Source: Brevibacillus laterosporus LMG 15441 (GTDB lineage: Bacteria; Bacillota; Bacilli; Brevibacillales; Brevibacillaceae). From it: a stretch of 64,000 nucleotides of DNA. The position numbers and the translations under genes were made by a program. Shown in pieces: positions 36,401 to 43,028 of this stretch (positions are counted from its first letter, which is position 1; each line of letters opens with the position of its first letter). The notes below the pieces were generated by a model that was not told the origin of the DNA, ran no database searches, and saw only the letters and a program-made list of their open reading frames with translations. The DNA is taken from positions 2,204,501-2,268,500 of the forward strand of contig NZ_CP007806.1 of assembly GCF_000219535.2 (NCBI RefSeq), given 5' to 3'.

Positions 36401-37289
36401 AACCCACATGCATGGCAGCTTGAATGTGGTGTATGCATCCCATCTTGCCGCTTCCCTTCACGTTCGGATTGCAGAAGATGAGCAATTAAAAGCAAAACTA
36501 GCAGTAAAGTTTAGAAACAATCTTTTATCAAGTTTATCTATTTATCCTAAATTTGATGTTCCTTCTCATATATTTGTGCTCTCTGGATATCTTACAGGAC
36601 ACTTAGCTATTCCCTATCAGAAAGGAAAGGATATACCTTCTTTTGTCACTATTAGGGTAAAAGCTGTCTCAGATTTGGAGAGTTTCAACCAGGTTCAATC
36701 AGGATATTTAGGGTCAAGTATTCAGGTTCGCACTAGTACACAACATGATGTTCCTTCTTCATTGGCCGTTCAATTACAAGACAGATCCGAATGTTCTGCT
36801 CACTTGGTGGTAAACGCCTTAGGGAAAGCTGATGTAGAAGGCCAAATTAGTGCCCGTAAAATGCGTTACGCCTTTCTGTGGTGTTTCTTTGCCGTTCGAT
36901 TATCCGACTCTGCTTCAGTAGACAGTAATCTGATCGTTCGAGTAGCTGATGGGGATGATTTACATTCAACCATTTCCATTAGAGTATTCTCAAATGCCAA
37001 TCTAGTAAGTCATGTCGCTGTCAGACGAGAGGATTTCTCTGAATTACTTTCCTTATTGCTCCTAAAAGAGCATCATAATCTCTTAGGAACAATGGCTATT
37101 CGGGTTCAAAATAATGCCGATATTTGGTCATCCATGGAAATATGGGAAAAATCCTTACTGAGCGGAAATATTAGCGTACGGAAGAACATTGACTCCGATC
37201 TCTCATGCTCATGTATCATTAACGTATACAGTGAGATTGAAAGTCATATTGATGTCGTAGCTGAATATGGGTATGTCTTTATTATGTAA
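33489..37289 (+). CDS. LamG / 38-residue repeat / DNRLRE giant fibre protein
   Basis: 1266 residues. Residues about 10-235 form a LamG (concanavalin-like) domain: WHDLSGNNNHGTLHG, YTLYFDGYGGYVTC, ITFEAWFYF, WYHVIGSFDEHTGYLSAYLNG, VRIYNRALSMDEV. Residues 265-568 are eight tandem repeats of exactly 38 residues, each starting with (G/A/S)-x-Y. Residues about 572-755 are a DNRLRE-type domain (ATKDAFVREAVPRLNYG, WTEYGITWKNQP, FDITDSIKKWYEKKKDNFGFIVRA). The remaining 500 residues return to related half-repeats (D-L-x-S-x-L-x-V-R). LamG suggests glycan binding at the tip and the repeats an extended shaft. The ribosome site is modest (GGGCGTGA). A terminator follows. Confidence 0.7.
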   Translation: MFIKEGLVLSLHASLADQGLTRGNNATPTTKWHDLSGNNNHGTLHGFQYNSQSGWTGNNTASHPYTLYFDGYGGYVTCGRASQLKLAASITFEAWFYFIGGSIVLSSGGQVEGTQGIALLCNDMGELELHVTTPDNQAMFNLGYQSKSEWYHVIGSFDEHTGYLSAYLNGAPQGRSKAISGTYTDPLSDLMIGRHHKEMTKWFRGTIPVVRIYNRALSMDEVAQNYLAGYLLYKNESQIPSHIIVPKGHDVRCSLQIGTSGIVKGKYRSIPSGVKDIPSSIKINQAVGFAGSLYITPQTILQGKYHIKRQTNSDISSSISIHHTNHLESKLSVRPKAILSGKYQIKELFSQDVDSTIQIIQRDTLVCHLSLLLKGQLTSRYLVKGITANELSASLTITNTSNLAGKLGVTSSQKLIAQYKIIETTVDDLTSWLNITATSQLSSRVGISTQTRLIGRYDMIPVEGSDLVSSLNITSNADFNSRLKIATRGFLKAKYGMIRGDYSNLASNLSIKETNDVPSSLGIAPYTRVIAKYGIIANYASDILADMTIKVSSNLPALLRISPYTYIRSKYEILAPPEFTAILYATKDAFVREAVPRLNYGIEQQMYIGHDSSLQDTFRSYIGFDLAVASIPPSNVTIKKAVVKLYVDGRNIPPKQVQMIEPVTNWTEYGITWKNQPYPFGFDSPTSSYDGINVIESIEGNSRYIPFDITDSIKKWYEKKKDNFGFIVRAFNELENSSLTFFTREQRSHRPILEITYYDTRIYSLGRDSCWSEITVRQSKSSDVVSALRIRQFQGYGDLPVHLFLVSPRDLLSELTVNREQLISRISVRQSAHHDTAGYLKVFTKEAFWIESSLFVSVPDRPSHIYILNREDVNSKLAVRREGLPYPKIHSTLFINRDVTVGEVIVRQSSKIDFFSDLTVNRDDLHASLSVYNGFDTLGFLSITVEDQVDLSASGFVKFHDSLSSMLLVHKTHMHGSLNVVYASHLAASLHVRIAEDEQLKAKLAVKFRNNLLSSLSIYPKFDVPSHIFVLSGYLTGHLAIPYQKGKDIPSFVTIRVKAVSDLESFNQVQSGYLGSSIQVRTSTQHDVPSSLAVQLQDRSECSAHLVVNALGKADVEGQISARKMRYAFLWCFFAVRLSDSASVDSNLIVRVADGDDLHSTISIRVFSNANLVSHVAVRREDFSELLSLLLLKEHHNLLGTMAIRVQNNADIWSSMEIWEKSLLSGNISVRKNIDSDLSCSCIINVYSEIESHIDVVAEYGYVFIM
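34281..35192 (+). repeat. Eight coding repeats of 38 residues (114 bp)
   Basis: Eight consecutive units of identical length with conserved pattern (G/A/S)(K/R/Q)Y-x8-(D/E)(I/L)-x-S-x-(I/L)-x-I-x5-L-x-S-x-L-x-(I/V). The unit has two related halves. At DNA level the copies are strongly diverged, unlike the 48-bp array of the 1381-aa protein, so they are old and kept by selection on length. Confidence 0.85.
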
Positions 37290-37296
37290 AAGTAAT

Positions 37297-37331
37297 AACC
37301 TCTGTCCTTCGTGGCAGGGGTTAATTTTTTA
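37297..37331 (+). terminator. Intrinsic terminator after giant fibre gene
   Basis: AACCTCTG (37297-37304) pairs with CAGGGGTT (37315-37322), then AATTTTTT. Its 3' arm overlaps the GTTAA box of the next class A promoter. Confidence 0.75.
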
Positions 37332-37352
37332 CTCATTTTACTTATATTAAAA
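37320..37352 (+). promoter_or_regulatory. Class A promoter (copy 6), upstream of lysis-like genes
   Basis: GTTAA (37320-37324), 16 bases, CTTATAT (37341-37347), then TAAAAG. The first four bases of GTTAA are shared with the terminator stem or lie next to it. A 150-base leader precedes the gene at 37501. Confidence 0.6.
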
Positions 37353-37500
37353 GATGTTGAAACAGAAGTGATGACTGCTGTACAAAATTGTTTCACGTAA
37401 GTCCAGTATTAAGCATCGAAAACGATGCAACTTTCCCTAGCTTATACGAGGATCACAGCCTTGAACGTAACGTAACGTATACAGACAAAAAGAAGGTGAA

Positions 37501-37824
37501 ATGAGCATGGATGCGAATGTGATGATCGCCATCATTGGGGGAGCAGTATCCCTTAGTACAGGTATTATTGGTTATATATCCGGCCGAAATAACAATCAAA
37601 AAGAAGTTAGCATCTCAGATCGTCAATTATTATCGCAAGCTGAACAGACATTTCGAGCAGAATTGCGAGAGGAATTGCGAATCTACAAGGAAGAAATCAA
37701 GGCATTAAAACAGGAGATTGAGGTATTACGGCAAGAAAACTTCAAACTTCTGACGGAAAACAGATCGCTTAATACAAAAGTGGAATCGTTAATGCTACGT
37801 TTAGATGGGGATCACACTGATTAG
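37501..37824 (+). CDS. Membrane-anchored coiled-coil protein (XhlA-like)
   Basis: 107 residues. One membrane segment at about 6-26 (VMIAIIGGAVSLSTGIIGYISG) is followed by a charged coiled coil (FRAELREELRIYKEEIKALKQEIEVLRQENFKLL). Small proteins of this build sit in phage lysis cassettes (hemolysin XhlA type), though there the membrane segment is usually C-terminal. AAGGTG lies before ATG 37501, and ATG 37507 has the better spacing. It heads a three-gene group ending in a holin-like protein, under its own class A promoter, which supports a lysis or membrane-attachment role. Confidence 0.5.
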   Translation: MSMDANVMIAIIGGAVSLSTGIIGYISGRNNNQKEVSISDRQLLSQAEQTFRAELREELRIYKEEIKALKQEIEVLRQENFKLLTENRSLNTKVESLMLRLDGDHTD

Positions 37825-37881
37825 AAATGTAGATGAATTCGATATGTAAAAGCGTATGAAAAACCTATTCCCCCTTCAAAT

Positions 37882-38112
37882 GTGGAAAAGCTATGGTCGA
37901 TACAAAATCAGCAGAGGGAAATGAAGAGGATTGAAACGAAAGGAGTGGCAATTGAAATGCTCACCCAAGCCTTGATTGATCTTACTGGTAACGGTTATGT
38001 AACTGATAATACCTGGGCTGAAAAAGTAAAAACTCGAATGTTAGCTCTGAGTAAGCGTAGCTTTATTATGACGTTGGTATTACAACGTATCCGAACAGGT
38101 GAAGGCAAATGA
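37882..38112 (+). CDS. Small protein coupled to holin gene
   Basis: Up to 76 residues. GTG 37882 is the first possible start after an in-frame stop at 37858; ATG 37921 and ATG 37957 (with AAAGGAGTGG upstream) are also possible. The sequence is helical (IEMLTQALIDLTGNGYVTDNTWAEKVKTRML) with no membrane segment. Its stop overlaps the next start in ATGA, so it is translationally coupled to the holin-like gene and could be a regulator of lysis. I recognise no family. Confidence 0.45.
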   Translation: MEKLWSIQNQQREMKRIETKGVAIEMLTQALIDLTGNGYVTDNTWAEKVKTRMLALSKRSFIMTLVLQRIRTGEGK

Positions 38113-38405
38113 CAGATCTTATATTGGAAAAAGCTCAGCTACTTATTTTATTAGCCTTTTTAACAGAATCCTTAACAGAAATAATAAAAGGACTGTTTTC
38201 GAAGTGGGTTAAAGACCAAATGACTTATTCTATGTCCATCTTACTAGGAATTATCCTCTGCTATGCTTTTGAGCTGAATCTTTTTGGCCTCCAACATATG
38301 TGGAAACATGTCTCTATTATTTCGGCTGGACTAATTGTGAGCCGAGGTGCCAATTATGTGCATAGTTTTGTCAAGAATCTAGGCATGCTACAAAAAGGAC
38401 GCTAG
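38109..38405 (+). CDS. Holin-like small membrane protein
   Basis: 98 residues with three hydrophobic segments, at about 9-28, 40-58 and 68-85, and a basic C-terminus (KNLGMLQKGR). The segment IISAGLIVSRGANYVHSFV resembles the third helix of several Firmicute phage holins. Holins open the membrane so that endolysins reach the wall. The start overlaps the preceding stop (ATGA). No amidase- or muramidase-type endolysin is adjacent; the nearest wall-cleaving gene is the lytic transglycosylase at 43441. The holin call rests on size, topology and context. Confidence 0.55.
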   Translation: MTDLILEKAQLLILLAFLTESLTEIIKGLFSKWVKDQMTYSMSILLGIILCYAFELNLFGLQHMWKHVSIISAGLIVSRGANYVHSFVKNLGMLQKGR

Positions 38406-38480
38406 TGATACTAACAGCATATTTGCAAGTAGCTTAAGAATGTATTATGTTACTGTCAAAAACGATAATTGATAGAAAAG

Positions 38481-38523
38481 AAAAAGGAGCTAATGGCGAT
38501 TGATTCGTTATTGGCTCTTTTTA
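38481..38523 (+). terminator. Intrinsic terminator after holin gene
   Basis: AAAGGAGCTAATGGCG pairs imperfectly (G-U pairs, one bulge) with CGTTATTGGCTCTTT, followed by a T run. It would end the lysis-like transcript. Confidence 0.6.
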
Positions 38524-38600
38524 TGTATGGCGAAGAATTGCTCTTTTAACTAAGGGAACGTACATTCCTGTTTCTAGGTGATTTATAAGTGGAAATATCG

Positions 38601-38640
38601 TGCAACTTTTCAAAAGGTTGTATCGACTACTATAGTATTT
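38601..38640 (+). promoter_or_regulatory. Class B (ECF-type) promoter, copy 1
   Basis: TGCAAC (38601-38606), 17 bases, CGAC (38624-38627), continuing TACTATAG. Layout and spacing equal the other four class B sites and the known B. subtilis SigX consensus (TGTAAC-N17-CGAC, from memory). No gene follows for nearly 500 bases. Confidence 0.6.
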
Positions 38641-38914
38641 GCTACTGAAGGACTATTACCTTAGATGTAAAAATATAGTTGATACCTTGGGTCTTACACG
38701 TATGATCTGCTTTTAGTCCCGTAATTCTTTAGGTGATAAGTCCTTGTAAATCAAGATTTACTGATCTAAAAGTACACCAGAGTAGAGTTGCAACAAACAA
38801 ATATCTTAACAAGGGGAGATGAAAATACGAGTTGAAAAAACAAAGCAAAATGTAGAGAATTAGGGGATTTTCTTACTTATACATATACTTCTTAAGAAAA
38901 AATTACTAAGGTTA

Positions 38915-38948
38915 GTTAGATTATGTCAGCCTTTACTTATATATAGAA
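38915..38948 (+). promoter_or_regulatory. Class A promoter (copy 7), upstream of ECF-like sigma gene
   Basis: GTTAG (38915-38919), 16 bases, CTTATAT (38936-38942), then ATAGAAG. The upstream word GTTAGTTA also occurs at copy 2. It is the nearest promoter-like element to the sigma gene at 39120, leaving a leader of about 170 bases. Confidence 0.55.
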
Positions 38949-39119
38949 GTGAAATCCTTTGGTATCAACTATCTATCAATGACAACACGTACTATGCAAC
39001 AAAATTAGAATTCTCTATTCTTCTAATACCTATATGCACAAATATAAGTTTCTCTAGTAACCAATTATCAAAGTTGATTAGCTCTCATAATATTTGTAGT
39101 CGTTAGGAGGATTTATGAT

Positions 39120-39653
39120 ATGGAAAAAGCCAAGGGCACTGAGGAAATCCTAGATATTGGAATTTTAAATCCAATATTTGATTTTGTGTTGTCAGGGGTC
39201 CACATCGCAGATAGAGAGGATGTAAAGCATGATTCTATTGTAAGAATATTAACTGCAATGAATAAAGGAGCAATTAAAAAGGATATCTTTACTTTTTCTC
39301 ATACGGTAATTAGAAGAACTGTCATGGATTACTACCGAAAAAAAAGACGAATGATTATCCAGAAAAGTACAATGGTTCATTTTTGTGATGGGGCCGACGA
39401 TGAAAAAGGATCGACTGTTGATCATTTCTATGGTGTAGATTATGAAGTGGGCTACGGATTGGCTGATGTGCGTAATGATTATCTGTTTCATAAACACCTA
39501 TTTACAAACCAAGAACAGAAGATTATTAGCTACATGCTATTTACCGAAGACGGAATAGATATGAAGCCTACGCAAATTTCCAATCAATTAGGGTTAAATA
39601 AGTCCCACGCTTCACGAGCCATGAACAAACTTAAGCACGTATGTTTGGTGTGA
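39120..39653 (+). CDS. ECF-like RNA polymerase sigma factor
   Basis: 177 residues after TAGGAGG. Residues about 30-80 (DREDVKHDSIVRILTAMNKG, then FTFSHTVIRRTVMDYYRKKRR) match the pattern of sigma region 2 in ECF factors (D-x-E-D-x-x-x-D/E ... F-x-x-W/H-x-x-x-I-x-R-N/T-x-x-x-D-Y-x-R-K-x-R). Residues about 128-172 (LFTNQEQKIISYMLF, MKPTQISNQLGLNKSHASRAMNKLK) match the region 4 helix-turn-helix. The middle linker is long and divergent. Sigma-type regulators direct RNA polymerase to special promoters. A class A promoter lies upstream, and ECF-type (class B) promoters surround the gene, making it the best candidate for their partner. This pairing is inferred. Confidence 0.6.
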   Translation: MEKAKGTEEILDIGILNPIFDFVLSGVHIADREDVKHDSIVRILTAMNKGAIKKDIFTFSHTVIRRTVMDYYRKKRRMIIQKSTMVHFCDGADDEKGSTVDHFYGVDYEVGYGLADVRNDYLFHKHLFTNQEQKIISYMLFTEDGIDMKPTQISNQLGLNKSHASRAMNKLKHVCLV

Positions 39654-39739
39654 TTCTGATAAAAAGAGGAGACGAAATCCATTCCATATTAAATATATCA
39701 TTATGCTAATAAATCTGCAATCTAACTAGAAGGAATTTT

Positions 39740-39778
39740 CGCAACTTTTTAAAGTCATAAAACGACAATATTTAGTAA
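39740..39778 (+). promoter_or_regulatory. Class B (ECF-type) promoter, copy 2
   Basis: CGCAAC (39740-39745), 17 bases, CGAC (39763-39766), then AATATTTAG. First of two tandem sites before the metalloprotease gene. Confidence 0.55.
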
Positions 39779-39843
39779 AAAAGCAAAAAACCATGAATTT
39801 CTAGTAAAAATGCATACCAAGTACAGCAAATATTTAGATTTAT

Positions 39844-39884
39844 TGCATCTTTTCAATGATATAGATCGACTACTTTTACTATAA
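39844..39884 (+). promoter_or_regulatory. Class B (ECF-type) promoter, copy 3
   Basis: TGCATC (39844-39849), 17 bases, CGAC (39867-39870), then TACTTTTACTATA. Nearest promoter to the metalloprotease gene at 40021. Confidence 0.6.
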
Positions 39885-40020
39885 ATGAAAATTTACTAGA
39901 TATGTAGGTATGCGATCTTATGGCAGGATCGGATGACGAGTTTACCCCGATCATTATTTTTACATGAACATTTTATTATACACGATTAGCTAAAGAAAGC
40001 ATGAAGGAGAGTTAACGAAA

Positions 40021-41151
40021 ATGTTAGCTAGATATGTAGTAGGCGGAAGATTAGACCCTCCCTATTATCCTACCAAGACAAGAGCCCATTTTATCGGACG
40101 TGATATTTATGTAAAAGGAATGAGAAGCTCAGGTACTAAAAGAGTAATTACCGATACTTTTCATTTATCACACGACGTAGAGCTGTATGCGATATCCATA
40201 AAATCCGATATTATCACTCCCTCAGATTATTGGAATCTTCTTATTGGGAACAAATTGATTGCTAAAAATATTTATTGTAAAAATTTTGAAGAGGGGCTCT
40301 ATTTTCAAGTCGCTCACCCTATTAAGGCCGGGACTATATGTAAATTAGAATTCTATACAGAGGCTGGCGACCGAAAACAAATAGAGGTTATGTTTCATCT
40401 TCTCTGTGATCCAGAAGCTGAACCAATTTTGACTGGAACCGTTGATAATGGAAATTATCCCGATCCGCTACCTCCTGATCCGGTTCCCTTACCCATTCCA
40501 GACGACGATGATACCTGTAAAAATCCAATTGTATGGAAACCGTATGTAACAGCAGCAGAAGCTGAGAAATGGTGTAACAGCATAAATATTGATGCTAATT
40601 TTCAACGGAATATTTATGCAGCTAACTATGTAACAGAAGGACTTGTTCATCTTTTGAATCACTGTTGCGGCTTCAAAACCATGATCACTAAACATAAACT
40701 CACGATAAATATCAAGGATGCAAAAGGCGCAAATGGTTACTTTAATCCTCCTACTGGCGAGGTTGTTGTGAACAAAAAATACGATTTTGCCAATGCGGAT
40801 AAGATTGCACTAGCAGAATATCAATCTGGCCAAAAATCGTCTCCTCATAAATTACGAACGATTATCCATGAAATAGGTCATTGGCTACATTTTCATAATG
40901 TAGGAGCGGATCAATTTTACCGATTTTCAGCGCTTGATCCTGACAATTATGGTCCGAAAACCATCTTGTCGTATGCAGAGGCTACTTATATTGCGAATCA
41001 TCTCTGTAGCTATGCGACCAGTTGGTATCCAATCGAATTAATTCCAGAGGCATTTACGGCGAAAGTGACCGATATCCCCATCGATCCGAAGATACAAGAA
41101 TGGTACCAGCAATACGGTGGATATGAATGTAATAACTGGAAGGGGGGATAG
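40021..41151 (+). CDS. Zinc metalloprotease fused to a particle-type module
   Basis: 376 residues after GAAGGAGAG. Residues 1-130 are homologous to the whole 129-aa protein of the structural operon (YVVGGRLDPP, PTKT, D-Y/F-W-N, K-N-I-Y). A proline/aspartate hinge follows (about 146-165, PDPLPPDPVPLPIPDDDD). Residues about 168-376 are a zincin: HEIGHWLHFHN at about 283-293 gives the HExxH zinc site and catalytic Glu, and EAFTAKV about 60 residues later could supply a third, glutamate ligand as in gluzincins. There is no signal peptide. Two ECF-type promoters precede it. It may be a protease effector loaded on or released with the particle, or a maturation protease. Both readings are inferences. 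Confidence 0.65.
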   Translation: MLARYVVGGRLDPPYYPTKTRAHFIGRDIYVKGMRSSGTKRVITDTFHLSHDVELYAISIKSDIITPSDYWNLLIGNKLIAKNIYCKNFEEGLYFQVAHPIKAGTICKLEFYTEAGDRKQIEVMFHLLCDPEAEPILTGTVDNGNYPDPLPPDPVPLPIPDDDDTCKNPIVWKPYVTAAEAEKWCNSINIDANFQRNIYAANYVTEGLVHLLNHCCGFKTMITKHKLTINIKDAKGANGYFNPPTGEVVVNKKYDFANADKIALAEYQSGQKSSPHKLRTIIHEIGHWLHFHNVGADQFYRFSALDPDNYGPKTILSYAEATYIANHLCSYATSWYPIELIPEAFTAKVTDIPIDPKIQEWYQQYGGYECNNWKGG

Positions 41152-41153
41152 CA

Positions 41154-41369
41154 ATGGATTTTACGATACCTTGTGTTTTTTGTAAATATTTCAATCGTGA
41201 TAGCAGGACAAAAATGAGTTGCATGGCTTTTCCGAATGGGATTCCCAAGCAAATACAAGAATTAAGGGTGATCCATACAACTCCGTTTGAGGGTGATAAC
41301 GGAATCGTGTATGAGCCCTTGGATGAGACAATGGATTATTTTCTTTATTTTTCGGGAGAGGTTAGATAG
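41154..41369 (+). CDS. Small cysteine-rich protein (CxxC ... C-x-AFP type)
   Basis: 71 residues starting two bases after the previous stop. CVFCKYF, a later CMAFPNGIPKQI, then HTTPFEGDNGIVYEP match a widespread small-protein pattern (C-x2-C ... C-x-A-F-P-x-G-I-P ... H-x-x-P-x-x-G-D-x-G-I-x-F/Y-E) of unknown function. The cysteines could bind zinc. It is the first of a string of small genes typical of phage accessory regions. RBS GGGGGGAT lies within the end of the metalloprotease gene, implying co-expression. Confidence 0.55.
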   Translation: MDFTIPCVFCKYFNRDSRTKMSCMAFPNGIPKQIQELRVIHTTPFEGDNGIVYEPLDETMDYFLYFSGEVR

Positions 41370-41403
41370 TAAAGGAATGAACAATACATTGGGAGTGGAT
41401 TAC

Positions 41404-41637
41404 ATGAAAAAAGAGATAGGACAAAAGGTAAAAGTATGTACGGATCTGGAATTCATGGATCAAATGATTACATCCGGTACGGTAGGTATCATTGAAGGTA
41501 CGCAGAAGGGAAGTAATGGCCTTCGAGAATATGTAAAAGTAAAGGTAGCAGACATACAAATGGAGATTCCGGCAGAAGATTTTGAGAATCAATTTTCATA
41601 TGTAACGGAACAAAAGAACAAGAATGGAAAAGGATAA
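41404..41637 (+). CDS. Small basic beta protein, phage accessory
   Basis: 77 residues from ATG 41404, eight bases after GGGAG; the frame is open far upstream but earlier starts overlap the previous gene. KKEIGQKVKVCTDLEFMDQMITSGTVGIIEGTQKGSN resembles a small SH3-like barrel. No family recognised. It is next to the other small genes and probably in the same transcript. Confidence 0.45.
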   Translation: MKKEIGQKVKVCTDLEFMDQMITSGTVGIIEGTQKGSNGLREYVKVKVADIQMEIPAEDFENQFSYVTEQKNKNGKG

Positions 41638-41638
41638 C

Positions 41639-41908
41639 GTGAAAAAAGAGACCGTTGTACGAAACGTTAGAAAACTGATGGTACTTTTTCCGGAAACACG
41701 TACCAATGATAAATTGCTACTCTCTTACTATTGGCGGCTGATTGATAAACTAGATTTTAGTAATATGGAATCTTTTATGCATGATTATATTGAAAAAGCG
41801 ACGATTCCAGAAACGATAACCAGGGCAAGACGGTTTGCGCAGAAAGAATCTCCTTTTGAGCCAAAATCTAATGAGAAACTAGACCATTTCATCAGCTATC
41901 GTGCATAA
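41639..41908 (+). CDS. Small helical phage-type protein
   Basis: 89 residues from GTG 41639, preceded by AAAAGGA; ATG 41624 in the same frame overlaps the previous gene by 14 bases and gives 94 residues. The sequence KLMVLFPETRTNDKLLLSYYWRLID ... IPETITRARRFAQ resembles small proteins often found in Firmicute phage replication or late-control regions. Their function is unknown. It is helical and lacks membrane segments or cysteines. Confidence 0.5.
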   Translation: MKKETVVRNVRKLMVLFPETRTNDKLLLSYYWRLIDKLDFSNMESFMHDYIEKATIPETITRARRFAQKESPFEPKSNEKLDHFISYRA

Positions 41909-41942
41909 ATAAGCAAGATAAAAGGAAGCAGGTAATGTTGTA

Positions 41943-42272
41943 ATGATAGGTTATTTAAATAAATGTCCACATTGCAAGGAAGAGGCATCCTTTGTATTGG
42001 AGGAATTGGAATGCGATAAGTCTCTGGTTGCCTGGTGCCGCTCGTGTGGGAACTACATCAATCAAACCTTTACATTAGAAACCTTTCGGAGATGGTGGGA
42101 AAGACACCAGCAGGGGGAGGAAAAGATCGCACCTCCAATCAAAAAAGAAGTGTTGGAAAAGTTGAAAATGCTAGAAGAGACTATCGCACAAGATTCCTCT
42201 TGTTATTTGAATCGAGTAGAAATACATTTGAAAGATTTTACTGATTACGTATATAAAAATGATACCGAGTAG
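41943..42272 (+). CDS. Small zinc-finger protein
   Basis: 109 residues. CPHC at about 8-11 and CRSC about 23 residues later form a four-cysteine zinc ribbon. A basic-aromatic helix follows (FRRWWERHQQGEEK) and the C-terminal half is a helical segment. Such proteins often bind nucleic acid or protein. The ribosome site is weak (GGTAATGTTGTA). It lies in the small-gene string between the metalloprotease and the transglycosylase. Confidence 0.45.
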   Translation: MIGYLNKCPHCKEEASFVLEELECDKSLVAWCRSCGNYINQTFTLETFRRWWERHQQGEEKIAPPIKKEVLEKLKMLEETIAQDSSCYLNRVEIHLKDFTDYVYKNDTE

Positions 42273-42373
42273 TTCGAGTTTATGATAGTGATTTCACGTT
42301 TTTATCCTACTCAGCAGATGGAACATGCATAATAGTGTAAAAACACTGACTTTATTCATTTTGGAGTGAGAAT

Positions 42374-42703
42374 ATGATAAAATTTGATACCATTTTCCAA
42401 GATCAACAGTTTGGTGATACGAAGGCAACGATTGATCTTCACTTACTTGTTAAAATTTTGAGTGAGTATGTAGCTTTGCGAGAAGAAACCAAGCAATTAT
42501 TGAAAAAAAACCAAGCTTTATCGGTCAACAATGAACAGCTTTGTAATCAATTACAGGATCAATATCAACAGATAAAACTGTTACAGAGCCAGATCGCTAC
42601 GAATCAAAATCAAACGGGTAAGGACAGCAGCCAAAAAGATCAAAATGAATTATGGATAAAGCATGATCAGTTTTTTTGGGGCTTTTTTGATAGTAAAGAA
42701 TAA
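42374..42703 (+). CDS. Small coiled-coil protein
   Basis: 109 residues after TTTGGAGTG. Residues about 25-75 form a heptad-rich coiled coil (LHLLVKILSEYVALREETKQLLKKNQALSVNNEQLCNQLQDQYQQIKLLQSQI). There is no membrane segment. The gene has a 100-base leader. It is probably a dimeric scaffold or regulator; nothing more specific can be read. Confidence 0.45.
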   Translation: MIKFDTIFQDQQFGDTKATIDLHLLVKILSEYVALREETKQLLKKNQALSVNNEQLCNQLQDQYQQIKLLQSQIATNQNQTGKDSSQKDQNELWIKHDQFFWGFFDSKE

Positions 42704-42740
42704 ATGACGAAGGAAAGAAGCGCCAGATGGGAGGGAAGCA

Positions 42741-43028
42741 GTGTACACGTTAGGTAAACTTATCGAAAAGATAGATGAGATTCAAAATGTTATGGAGCAA
42801 ATAAACAGAGCGATGAGACATACTTCATCTGCTTCGGTAGAAGTGCTTCGTCGACATAAAGAACAACTAGAAGAGATCATAGAATATATTATGGAACAAG
42901 AAATTTCATCCTCCCTCGATTTGGAGGGCATGCTGATGAAACATAAAAAATGCTTGCGAGAATGTATGGAATCATCTTATAGCAATAAAAGGCCCTATAC
43001 AGAGAGGAGCAGGGACTATACGCCATGA
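42741..43028 (+). CDS. Small helical protein, unknown
   Basis: 95 residues from GTG 42741 after GGGAGGGAAG. It is all helical and charged (IEKIDEIQNVMEQINRAMRH, EVLRRHKEQLEEIIEYIMEQE). The stop overlaps the next start (ATGA), so the two small proteins are translationally coupled and may form a complex. No family recognised. Confidence 0.45.
   Translation: MYTLGKLIEKIDEIQNVMEQINRAMRHTSSASVEVLRRHKEQLEEIIEYIMEQEISSSLDLEGMLMKHKKCLRECMESSYSNKRPYTERSRDYTP

Larger units (their letters stand above)
38406..39119. other. Gene-poor regulatory region before the ECF-like sigma gene
   Basis: No convincing gene in 714 bases. It contains a terminator (38481-38523), a class B promoter (38601-38640) and a class A promoter (38915-38948). 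A 14-codon frame at about 38820 follows AAGGGGAG but is too short to call. The presence of both promoter classes here suggests that sigma-gene expression responds to both. A small RNA from the class B promoter is possible but nothing structural proves it. Confidence 0.5.
39654..40020. other. Tandem class B promoter region before the metalloprotease gene
   Basis: No gene in 367 A/T-rich bases. Two class B promoters lie 104 bases apart (39740 and 39844). The remaining sequence shows repeated TTTAGTAAAAA / TTCTAGTAAAAA-like words around 39770-39810 that may be a regulator site or chance. Confidence 0.5.

Noticed and set aside
37423-37450. TGCAACTTTCC resembling the class B -35 box before the gene at 37501
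   Set aside because: No CGAC follows at 17 bases, so it does not meet the class B pattern.
38118-38124. CTTATATTGG at the start of the holin-like gene
   Set aside because: No GTTAA-like box stands 16 or 17 bases upstream, and it lies in codons 4-7 of the gene.
38819-38864. 14-codon frame after AAGGGGAG
   Set aside because: It is too short to support as a gene without conservation or expression data.
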